Assembly (NCBI GenBank): GCA_009784095.1
Contig: WRDL01000087.1
Span: 1 to 6,231, forward strand
Direction of reading: 5' to 3'
From: Coriobacteriia bacterium
Lineage (GTDB): Bacteria > Actinomycetota > Coriobacteriia > WRKU01
DNA: 6,231 nt
Shown: positions 1 through 5,317 of the stretch, in pieces
Position numbering within the stretch: position 1 is the first letter of the stretch
Layout of the letters: the number at the start of each line of letters is the position of its first letter
The notes under the pieces: model-generated
Told to the model about the DNA's origin: nothing
What the model saw: the letters and a program-made list of their open reading frames with translations, nothing else
Database searches by the model: none
Position numbers and translations under genes: made by a program

Positions 1-2
1 TC

Positions 3-137
3 ATTATGAAACAAACGCGCAAAATGTGCAAAGCGATCGTGCGATTCGATGCCATCATGAAAGAAGATCGTAACCAGCAGGGGATCAAAGGTGGAAATAG
101 CTGTAGTAATGGCATTATCGCAGGAGAAATGGAGTAG
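3..137 (+). CDS. Possible C-terminal end of a convergent plus-strand gene (uncertain)
   Basis: A frame on the plus strand is open from the left edge of the window to a TAG at 135-137. If the internal ATG at 6-8 were the start it would give a 43-residue basic, hydrophilic peptide beginning MKQTRKMCKAIVRFDAIMKE. The first half uses codons similar to those of the neighbouring genes (GCG ATC GTG, GAT CGT), but there is no recognisable family and no convincing ribosome binding site is visible before position 6. The minus strand is also free of stops across much of the same stretch, so openness alone is weak evidence. It would be convergent with the surface protein gene, with the hairpin at 214-237 between them. 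It could equally be non-coding DNA. I do not recognise it. Confidence 0.25.
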   Translation: MMKQTRKMCKAIVRFDAIMKEDRNQQGIKGGNSCSNGIIAGEME

Positions 138-210
138 CCTAGTCGACCTCGAACCTGCAGTGAGGAACGTGACTCGGCGGTGATGAAGGGTTCGTATCTG
201 CCCGAGTGAA
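138..210. other. Short intergenic stretch without a recognised gene
   Basis: Between the weak left-edge reading frame and the terminator hairpin nothing recognisable is seen. A loose inverted repeat pairs ACTCGG (172-177) with CCGAGT (202-207) across a 24-base loop, too open to call as a structure. The sequence was checked by eye for a tRNA on both strands; T-arm-like fragments occur but no cloverleaf can be built. Confidence 0.4.
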
Positions 211-240
211 AGACCCGCCGGCGTAAAGGCCGGCGGGTTT
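211..240. terminator. Strong GC-rich hairpin, probable bidirectional intrinsic terminator
   Basis: A perfect 9-bp stem, CCCGCCGGC (214-222) with GCCGGCGGG (229-237), closes a 6-base loop. A- and T-rich flanks (AAAGA before, TTTC after) extend the stem slightly and give short U-tracts on either strand. On the minus strand it lies about 55 bases past the stop codon of the surface protein gene and is the obvious end of that transcript. On the plus strand it could end any transcript entering from the left edge. The U-tracts are short (GGGTCTTTC and GGGTTTC), so efficiency is inferred from stem strength. Confidence 0.8.
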
Positions 241-254
241 CAACTCAACTTATG

Positions 255-276
255 CGTCGATTATTAAAGATCGACG
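255..276 (-). other. Second inverted repeat just after the surface gene stop codon
   Basis: CGTCGAT (255-261) and ATCGACG (270-276) form a perfect 7-bp stem with an 8-base AT-rich loop, 15 bases beyond the stop codon of the surface protein gene. No T-run follows it on the minus strand, so it is not a terminator by itself. With the GC-rich hairpin behind it, it would form a double stem-loop 3' end that could protect the mRNA from exonucleases. That role is inferred. Confidence 0.4.
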
Positions 277-291
277 TGATTGTTAATGGTA

Positions 292-1599
292 CTACTTCTT
301 GGTGCGGAATCCTCTCGATCCAGTGAGAGCCGCACTGCCCAGTACTACCAATGATACGCCTCCCAGCGCCAGCCACGAGACCATGGCACTCGCATCCCCG
401 GTCGGTGGTGTCACGACGGGAGGAGCGTCAGGAATAATAGGCTCCGGCTCGGGCTCGGGCTCAGGCTCAGGATCGGGGTCAGGATCTGGCTCAACAAAGC
501 ACTCGACCCAATTGATCGTCTTGACGATATCGTATCCGACCAGGTCAAATACAATCACCGGAACGTCTCCGGAAAGATCCCAGGTCACCGTTTGCTCACC
601 ATCATCAGGATCCCAGTTGTTCGTTGACACGATCTCGAGACCATCACTGGTGCCATCCCATGAGGCAGGTACCTCGACGGTATCGACCTTGACAATGATG
701 CCCCAACCGTCATCGATGACAAACCTGCCATCGCAGGTGCCGTCGAGGAACGCGGCCACGCCGTCCGTACCGATCAGTATGGCAATTCCATCGGTACCGG
801 TCGCGGAGACGGTACCACCGTATACCTTGATTTTTCCATCAATTGTAGACAGTGCAACTGAGTTCACACCGTTCGCCTCGACCGTACCACCACAAATATT
901 TATGTTGCCATAGGGATTGTATATTGCTGTTCTATCATCTCCCAGCGAGGAGATCGTACCGCCCGTGACGGTGGTCGTTACACCAGACTCGCCAGCCATG
1001 TAAATCGTGTAGCCATCTGTGGAAATGATCTCTCCACCCGTGACCACCACGTCACCATTGCCATAGAGCGCACCGGTGTTGACGGCGCTGCGCGTATTCT
1101 TAATAATTCCACCCGTCACCTTGATACCAGCGCCACTGAAATGGATACCGTCAGAATTAAAAGTGGCGAGATTTTCGACCAGTCCTCCCGATACGATGAT
1201 ATACACGTCGCCTGCACTTGCGTAGATCACATCATCATCGTAGGCCACGATCTCCGCGCCATCTGCGACCTCGAAGACCCCGCTTCCTTTAAGGTCAATG
1301 CAGAAATAGGTATCACTTTTGAGTACTGCTTTCCAAATTACCTTTATCTCGGAGGGAATGGTGAGCTCTAATGCGTCACTGGCATTAGTCTTACTGCCGG
1401 TCACCCTAACTGTGTCACCTGCTGCCGCCGCATCAATCGCATTTTGGATCTTTGTCTCGATCTGCCCCATGGTATCGCTTTGCGCGATCGTCACCGGATG
1501 ATCGGCTGCGAACGCCATCGTCGGCACCAACGCAAGTACGATCAATGCCGCTATCACAAGACCTAACAGAACCAGCGTCGGTTTTCTTGTCTGTAACAT
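292..1599 (-). CDS. Secreted beta-helix repeat surface protein with sortase-like C-terminal anchor
   Basis: A 435-residue protein built like a Gram-positive wall-anchored surface protein. Residues 1-31 are a signal peptide: basic R5/K6, a hydrophobic core at about 8-28 and an AFA cleavage site at 29-31. Residues ~105-290 carry a GG/DG motif followed by a beta-branched or polar stretch, with the second Gly at 114, 139, 164, 189, 214, 238, 262 and 287. The steady 24-25-residue step is typical of a right-handed parallel beta-helix (pectate-lyase-like fold). A separate domain with several Trp follows (~290-368), then nine EP/DP dipeptides (370-387). The C-terminus has TPPTG (397-401), a hydrophobic segment (~406-425) and a basic tail (R429, R432, K434, K435), resembling an LPXTG signal with Thr in place of Leu. 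The ATG is preceded by GAGAGG six bases upstream. No catalytic residues are recognised; binding or adhesion is a guess. No sortase gene is nearby. Confidence 0.85.
   Translation of the reverse strand: MLQTRKPTLVLLGLVIAALIVLALVPTMAFAADHPVTIAQSDTMGQIETKIQNAIDAAAAGDTVRVTGSKTNASDALELTIPSEIKVIWKAVLKSDTYFCIDLKGSGVFEVADGAEIVAYDDDVIYASAGDVYIIVSGGLVENLATFNSDGIHFSGAGIKVTGGIIKNTRSAVNTGALYGNGDVVVTGGEIISTDGYTIYMAGESGVTTTVTGGTISSLGDDRTAIYNPYGNINICGGTVEANGVNSVALSTIDGKIKVYGGTVSATGTDGIAILIGTDGVAAFLDGTCDGRFVIDDGWGIIVKVDTVEVPASWDGTSDGLEIVSTNNWDPDDGEQTVTWDLSGDVPVIVFDLVGYDIVKTINWVECFVEPDPDPDPEPEPEPEPEPIIPDAPPVVTPPTGDASAMVSWLALGGVSLVVLGSAALTGSRGFRTKK
439..492 (-). repeat. Hexanucleotide repeat encoding an (E/D)P spacer
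   Basis: Nine tandem 6-bp units of the GGCTCG/GGCTCA/GGATCG type encode EPDPDPDPEPEPEPEPEP at residues 370-387 of the surface protein. Such acidic Pro-rich stretches usually span the cell wall between a folded surface domain and the anchor. The units are near-identical, so copy number can change by replication slippage in whole dipeptides without breaking the frame. Confidence 0.85.
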
Positions 1600-1623
1600 A
1601 TAATTCCTCTCTCACGAAAACAA

Positions 1624-1638
1624 ACGAGTAGTACTCGT
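1624..1638 (-). promoter_or_regulatory. 15-bp palindrome at the surface gene start point, candidate operator
   Basis: ACGAGTA (1624-1630) and TACTCGT (1632-1638) are perfect inverted repeats around a single central base. On the minus strand the palindrome begins about 7 bases after the predicted -10 box, so it covers roughly +1 to +15 of the transcript. That is a classical place for a repressor site. In RNA it could also fold as a 5-bp stem with a 5-base loop in the leader. The symmetry is seen; the regulatory role is inferred, and no regulator gene is present in the window. Confidence 0.5.
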
Positions 1639-1645
1639 ACGATTC

Positions 1646-1674
1646 ATTATCAAGCAAGTCGATCGTTTTTGCAA
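1646..1674 (-). promoter_or_regulatory. Sigma70-type promoter of the surface protein gene
   Basis: On the minus strand TTGCAA (1669-1674, 4 of 6 to TTGACA) and GATAAT (1646-1651, 5 of 6 to TATAAT) are separated by exactly 17 bases. A start point near 1639 would give a leader of about 40 bases before the ATG, containing the palindrome and the GAGAGG ribosome binding site. It is the best promoter match in the window. Confidence 0.6.
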
Positions 1675-1783
1675 AGATGTTGTGTGATCGTTAGGTTTGA
1701 TGCATTTTGACAATCTTGGCACAAACTCGAGCACGATACGGTCGGTTGCTGGAGTGGAATTCAAGATAACCGCAGGTCACGCA

Positions 1784-1859
1784 TGGTGGGCCATGAAGGA
1801 CTCGAACCTTCGACCAACGGATTAAAAGTCCGCGACTCTGCCAACTGAGTTAATGGCCC
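1784..1859 (-). tRNA. tRNA-Lys (anticodon TTT)
   Basis: A full cloverleaf can be drawn on the minus strand. The 7-bp acceptor stem is GGGCCAT/ATGGCCC, with discriminator A and an encoded CCA (1784-1786). The D stem is ACTC/GAGT with loop AGTTGGCA. The anticodon stem GCGGA/TCCGT has loop CTTTTAA, whose anticodon TTT (1824-1826) reads AAA/AAG lysine codons. The T arm is GAAGG-TTCGAGT-CCTTC. Length is 76 bases including CCA. It has its own promoter 18 bases upstream of the mature 5' end. No convincing terminator follows its 3' end, so some read-through into the surface protein gene downstream on the same strand is possible. Confidence 0.97.
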
Positions 1860-1877
1860 ATTGAAGCGTGCCGAAAT

Positions 1878-1886
1878 ATCATAGCA
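1878..1886 (-). promoter_or_regulatory. Extended -10 promoter of tRNA-Lys
   Basis: On the minus strand TGC followed by TATGAT (-10 box at 1878-1883, TG at 1885-1886) is an extended -10 element, 18 bases before the mature tRNA 5' end. No good -35 hexamer stands at 16-18 bases upstream, which fits an extended -10 promoter. The position suits a short 5' leader removed by RNase P. Confidence 0.5.
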
Positions 1887-1914
1887 TATCAGGCTGAAAA
1901 ACTGCTATTCGCGC

Positions 1915-1949
1915 AAAATGGGACAGAAGGAACCGACCCTACTGTCTCA
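1915..1949 (-). terminator. Weak hairpin after the slipin gene, possible terminator
   Basis: On the minus strand GACAG pairs with CTGTC (1942-1946 with 1922-1926). Inside, after a T-T mismatch, AGG pairs with CCT around a 7-base loop. Four T's (1915-1918 read on the minus strand) come shortly after the stem. It starts right behind the slipin stop codon and ends before the tRNA promoter, the expected place for a terminator. The stem is short and interrupted, so it may be leaky. Confidence 0.4.
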
Positions 1950-2987
1950 CTAGATGTGCGACAGGTGCTCTTCGTCGGTGTGGAATGTGAAGTCGGCTCC
2001 GCCCTTGGAGAAGTCGGCTCCGCCCTTGGAGAAGTCCGCGCCACCCTTGGTGAAGTCGGCGCCACCCTTGGTGAAGTCGGCGCCGGTCTTGACCGTGCGG
2101 ATGTCACCGGTGTAGAGCGTATGCCCCTTCTTCTGGCGATTTGCGATGATATCGCTGTCGAGCGCTTCCATCATCGAGAACATGTTCGCGATATAGGCCT
2201 CATCCATCTCGACGCGATTGCCGCTGATCGTCGGTTCGCTGTGCGATGGCATAAAGATGATGACCTTCTCGTTTTTCTCAGACGAGATGTCCTTGATGGT
2301 CTGGAGCTCACGCAGGCGCAACGCCCCGGGTACCGCGTTGAGTGTGAGCGCCGCCTTCGCGACGTTACGGCTCGCCTCGACCTCTGCGGTCGATGCGATG
2401 ACGACACTCTCACGGTTACGTTCAGCGACCGCTCGCTGTGCCATTGCGCGGACCATCTCGGCAGGCAGCTCGATCTGCTGGATCAGCAGCTGCTCGATGT
2501 TCAGACCCCACGCTTTTACGTCTTCCTCTACCTGATGCGCGACCGATTGGGCGATCGCCTCACGAGACTGGAGGATCTCATTCATGTCGTGGTGACCGAT
2601 GACGTCTCGCAGCACCGCCATAGTTTTGGAGACCGCATTGAAGTCGTAATTCTGTACGTTGAGCACCGCTGCGCGAGCGTCGATGACTCGGTAGTATGTG
2701 ACCGCGGACACCTTGATGTTAATGTTGTCCTTGGTCATGACCTCCTGCGGTTTTACCTCCCGGGCAACGATACGGGTGTCGACGCGGGTCGCGGTATCGA
2801 TGATGGGAAACCATATTCGCAGGCCCGGTGTCTTCACGCTATGGAATTTACCGAAACGCAGGAGCACCATGCTTTCATACTGCTTGACGATGGTGAAACG
2901 TACGATCGCCGAGCCGATCAGCAGGATGATGATCGATACGACAAGTACGCTTCCCAGCCCCGCCATGAGTGTCTCAAAACCATCCAT
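1950..2987 (-). CDS. SPFH-domain slipin (stomatin/prohibitin-like) membrane protein with repeat tail
   Basis: A 345-residue member of the SPFH superfamily, slipin type; such proteins oligomerise on membranes and are linked to membrane microdomains and protein quality control. One membrane segment lies at about 13-32, followed by the SPFH core. Slipin hallmarks are visible: YESMVLLRFGKF (37-48), PGLRIWFPIID (54-64), VDTRI (69-73), PQEVMTKDNINIKVSAVTYYRV (80-101 region), LRDVIGHHDMNEIL (126-139), WGLNI (160-164), IELPAEMVRAMA (172-183), an Ala/Glu/Arg-rich helix (~184-215), and PGALRLRELQTIKDISSEKN (220-239). Usual family members end soon after the following IIF motif. This one continues about 100 residues and contains a 7-residue tandem repeat (301-333) and an acidic/His-rich end. 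The ATG has GAGAGG seven bases upstream. It lies 95 bp behind purH on the same strand. No NfeD gene, the common partner, is adjacent. The cellular role here is unknown. Confidence 0.9.
   Translation of the reverse strand: MDGFETLMAGLGSVLVVSIIILLIGSAIVRFTIVKQYESMVLLRFGKFHSVKTPGLRIWFPIIDTATRVDTRIVAREVKPQEVMTKDNINIKVSAVTYYRVIDARAAVLNVQNYDFNAVSKTMAVLRDVIGHHDMNEILQSREAIAQSVAHQVEEDVKAWGLNIEQLLIQQIELPAEMVRAMAQRAVAERNRESVVIASTAEVEASRNVAKAALTLNAVPGALRLRELQTIKDISSEKNEKVIIFMPSHSEPTISGNRVEMDEAYIANMFSMMEALDSDIIANRQKKGHTLYTGDIRTVKTGADFTKGGADFTKGGADFSKGGADFSKGGADFTFHTDEEHLSHI
1989..2087 (-). repeat. 21-bp in-frame tandem repeat in the slipin tail (GGADF[T/S]K)
   Basis: Four full 21-bp units plus a 15-bp partial unit encode TGADFTK, GGADFTK, GGADFSK, GGADFSK and GGADF (residues 301-333). 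The two Ser units share the codon pair GGA-GGC for the Gly-Gly before Ala, as does the final partial unit. The units on the Thr side use GGC-GGT or GGT-GGC arrangements, so the copies fall into two sub-families. The period is seven residues, not the five of pentapeptide-repeat proteins. Confidence 0.9.
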
Positions 2988-3020
2988 GCGAATTCCTCTC
3001 GCTGTTGCCTATAGATTAAT

Positions 3021-3026
3021 AGTATA
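3021..3026 (-). promoter_or_regulatory. Possible -10 box of a slipin promoter
   Basis: The gap between purH and the slipin gene is the most AT-rich short stretch of the right half. On the minus strand it contains TATACT (5 of 6 to TATAAT), 33 bases before the slipin ATG. The -35 region at 17 bases (TTAGTC) is poor. No terminator is visible between purH and this site, so the slipin gene may also be read from the pur transcript. Confidence 0.3.
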
Positions 3027-3082
3027 CAAAATGTGCATAATCCGACTAAATTCCAACTCGTGAGCGGTACGATGCGTCGTTA

Positions 3083-4642
3083 CTAATGGCGAAAATGGCG
3101 ATGCCCGGTAAACACCATCGCGACACCGAGCTCGTCGGCGCGCGCGATGACCTCCTCGTCACGGATCGAGCCTCCCGGCTGTATGACCGCGGTCGCTCCC
3201 GCATCGGCGACCACCTCGAGCGAGTCGGGAAACGGCATGAATGCATCGCTTGCGCATACACAACCGATGGCATCTTCGCCGGCTTGCTCAGCGGCGATGC
3301 GCGCGCTGTTGACCCGATTCATCTGCCCGGCGCCCACTCCCACGGTGCGGTTGTCCTTGGTGAGTACGATCGCATTGGACTTGACGCTCTTTGCGACCTT
3401 CCAGGCGAACAACAACTCGGCAAGCTCGTCGGGAGTCGGTGTCCGTTTGGTCGGGACCGTGAATGTCTCGGGATCTTCGGCGACCGCGTCGGCTTCTTGG
3501 ACGAGCAGGCCCCCTTCGACCGAACGTAGATCGAACTGTCCACCCGCAGGCCGTACGGAGCCGGTCTTGAGCACCCTGACGTTGGGTTTTTGCTCCAGCA
3601 GCTCGAGCGCCGTCTGCTCGAAATCAGGTGCGATCATCACCTCGACGAACTGTTTGTTCTCAAATATCGCCTCGATAACACCGACGGTGACCGGACGGTT
3701 GAACGCCATCACGCCCCCATAGGCGCTGATAGGATCGACGCTATGTGCGACCTGATATGCCTCGACGATGTCGTCGCGACTGGCAAGACCGCAGGGATTG
3801 GTGTGTTTGATGATCGCGACCGTCGGCGCTTCGAATTCGCGCGCAGCCGCCCAGGCAGCATCGGTGTCGAGGATATTGTTGTAGGAGAGTTCCTTGCCCT
3901 GAAGCTGGGTGGCGCTCGCAAGGGTCCCCTCGCGATCATCGGTGCGATAGAACGCCGCCGTCTGGTGTGGATTCTCGCCGTAGCGCAGGCCCTGCACCTT
4001 TTCGAGGGTGAGGCGGACTTCATCGCTGAGATCCTCGACGTTACCCGCGTCGCTCAGATACTTCCAGATCGCCGTATCATACGCACTGGTCGTGTAAAAC
4101 ACCTTCTCGGCGCACGCACGTCTGGTCGCAAGGGTCGTCGCGCCACCGTGCGCACGCATCTCCTCGATGATCGCGGTATAGCTCGCCGGATCGGTGAGTA
4201 CCGTCACACTCTCGAAGTTCTTTGCCGCGCTGCGCAGCATCGAAGGACCACCGATATCGATGTTCTCGATCGCCTCTTCTTCGGTCACACCTTCGCGGGC
4301 GACCGTCTCGGCGAATGCGTAGAGGTTGACACAGACCAGATCGATCATTCCGATCTCGTGCTCGACGGCAGCTGACATATGAGCCTCGTTGTCTCGACGC
4401 GCGAGCAGACCGCCATGCACACGCGGATGCAGCGTTTTGACGCGCCCATCCATCATCTCGGGAAAACCGGTCAGATCGTCGATCGCACGTACCGCGACGC
4501 CCGCTTCTTCAAGCACGGCTGCGGTCCCTCCGGTGCTCACGATCTCGACGTTGAATTCCTCGGCGAGCGTACGGCACAACTCCACGACGCCGCTTTTATC
4601 GGTCACAGATACGAGTGCGCGTTTGATAACAGGATCGGTCAT
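3083..4642 (-). CDS. purH: Bifunctional AICAR formyltransferase / IMP cyclohydrolase PurH
   Basis: This enzyme catalyses the last two steps of de novo IMP synthesis in the cytosol: formylation of AICAR with 10-formyl-THF to FAICAR, then ring closure to IMP. At 519 residues it is full length. The N-terminal cyclohydrolase (MGS-like) domain shows ALVSVTDKSG (9-18), STGGTA (36-41) and MMDGRVKTLHP (63-73, with K69 in the position of the IMPCH active-site Lys). NIDIGGPSMLRSAAKN (127-142) marks the domain junction. The transformylase domain shows RYGENPHQ (220-227), ELSYNNILDTDAAW (251-264), IIKHTNPCG (277-285, catalytic Lys279-His280), DPISAYGG (303-310), RPAGGQFDLRSVEGG (364-378), KSNAIVL (421-427) and GAGQMNRVNSA (437-447). 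The C-terminus has ASDAFMPFPDS, QPGGSIRD and a GHRHFRH end, as usual. AGGGAG eight bases before the ATG supports the start. It follows purN by 51 bp without a visible terminator. All key residues are intact. Confidence 0.99.
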   Translation of the reverse strand: MTDPVIKRALVSVTDKSGVVELCRTLAEEFNVEIVSTGGTAAVLEEAGVAVRAIDDLTGFPEMMDGRVKTLHPRVHGGLLARRDNEAHMSAAVEHEIGMIDLVCVNLYAFAETVAREGVTEEEAIENIDIGGPSMLRSAAKNFESVTVLTDPASYTAIIEEMRAHGGATTLATRRACAEKVFYTTSAYDTAIWKYLSDAGNVEDLSDEVRLTLEKVQGLRYGENPHQTAAFYRTDDREGTLASATQLQGKELSYNNILDTDAAWAAAREFEAPTVAIIKHTNPCGLASRDDIVEAYQVAHSVDPISAYGGVMAFNRPVTVGVIEAIFENKQFVEVMIAPDFEQTALELLEQKPNVRVLKTGSVRPAGGQFDLRSVEGGLLVQEADAVAEDPETFTVPTKRTPTPDELAELLFAWKVAKSVKSNAIVLTKDNRTVGVGAGQMNRVNSARIAAEQAGEDAIGCVCASDAFMPFPDSLEVVADAGATAVIQPGGSIRDEEVIARADELGVAMVFTGHRHFRH

Positions 4643-4693
4643 GGTCGATTCTCCCTACGTTGTTTGCGACTTTGCGGTGAGCCGTTCACTACT

Positions 4694-5317
4694 CTACTGA
4701 TCTTGTATCCGGACGCGTCGTCCCTCGACGGTGACTCGGTCATCGGCGATCCATTGAAGCGTGAGCGGGTAGAGCTCGTGTTCGGCCGCATGGATGCGTT
4801 CTGCGAGCGTCTCGGGAGTATCACCCTCCAAGACCTCGACTGCGCGTTGCGCGATGATCGGTCCTCGATCGAAATCCTCATCGGCGAAGTGCACCGTGAT
4901 GCCGGTAACTTTGGCTCCGTGTTCGAGTGCATCCTCGATCCCATGTGCTCCCGGAAATGAGGGCAGCAACGCGGGATGCAGATTGAGCACCTTCATCGGA
5001 TAGGCTTCCAGCACCTCGCTGCCGAGCAGTTTCATGTAACCCGCCATTACGACATATTCGGCTCCTTGGGAGAGGAGCTCATCGCGGATCGCGCTGTTGT
5101 ATGTGAAAGATGGGACGGCAGGGTCGGTTCCTGGGATAGTGGGGTCGATATGCACCGCGCGGATCCCTGCGTCTCGTGCGCGTTCCAATCCATAGGCGTC
5201 AGCCTTGTTGGAGATGACGGTCACGATCTGCGCGTCGAGCTTACCGGCCTCGATCGCATCGATGATCGCCTGCAGGTTCGAACCGTTACCGCTGACGAGT
5301 ACTCCCAGCTTGATCAT
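4694..5317 (-). CDS. purN: Phosphoribosylglycinamide formyltransferase PurN (GART)
   Basis: PurN transfers a formyl group from 10-formyl-THF to GAR, giving FGAR, the third step of purine synthesis. The 207-residue length is normal for the single-domain bacterial enzyme. The N-terminal phosphate-binding region is LVSGNGSNLQAII (7-19), followed by VISNKADAYGLERA (34-47). The folate site and catalytic centre contain MAGYMKLL (91-98), NLHPALLPSFPGAHG (112-126) and VHFADEDFDRGPII (142-155). N112, H114 and D150 match E. coli PurN N106, H108 and D144 with the same spacing. The ATG overlaps the purM stop codon in an ATGA, which sets the start and implies translational coupling. The formate-dependent alternative PurT is a different, ATP-grasp family. 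Confidence 0.98.
   Translation of the reverse strand: MIKLGVLVSGNGSNLQAIIDAIEAGKLDAQIVTVISNKADAYGLERARDAGIRAVHIDPTIPGTDPAVPSFTYNSAIRDELLSQGAEYVVMAGYMKLLGSEVLEAYPMKVLNLHPALLPSFPGAHGIEDALEHGAKVTGITVHFADEDFDRGPIIAQRAVEVLEGDTPETLAERIHAAEHELYPLTLQWIADDRVTVEGRRVRIQDQ

Noticed and set aside
20..30. CAAAATGTGCA also found at 3027-3037
   Set aside because: An 11-base AT-rich coincidence with no shared flanks or position relative to genes.
148..156. CTCGAACCT matching the T-arm of tRNA-Lys (1801-1809), as an integration att duplicate
   Set aside because: Only 9 bases match, in a part common to many tRNAs. The match does not extend to the tRNA 3' end, and no integrase lies between the two copies.
299..913. 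Plus-strand open frame opposite the surface protein, rich in Ser/Gly/Thr/Pro
   Set aside because: Its GSGSGS stretch is the antisense of the EP/DP repeat, and the minus strand has a signal peptide, a beta-helix ladder and an anchor tail.
1661..1692. Direct repeat GATCGTT (1661-1667 and 1686-1692) near the surface gene promoter
   Set aside because: GATCG is very frequent throughout this DNA, so two copies 25 bases apart are not convincing as a regulator site.
1989..2087. Pentapeptide-repeat domain or a CRISPR-like array
   Set aside because: The period is 7 residues (21 bp) with no spacers, lies in frame inside a gene, and lacks the A(D/N)LXX five-residue periodicity.
1956..3014. Long open frame on the plus strand opposite the slipin gene
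   Set aside because: It is a mirror of the slipin codons. The translation has no recognisable domain, is rich in Arg, Asp and His, and has no matching promoter or ribosome binding site, while the minus strand gives a clear SPFH protein.
3590..4375. Long plus-strand open frame opposite purH
   Set aside because: purH is intact and fully conserved on the minus strand; the plus frame has no family features.
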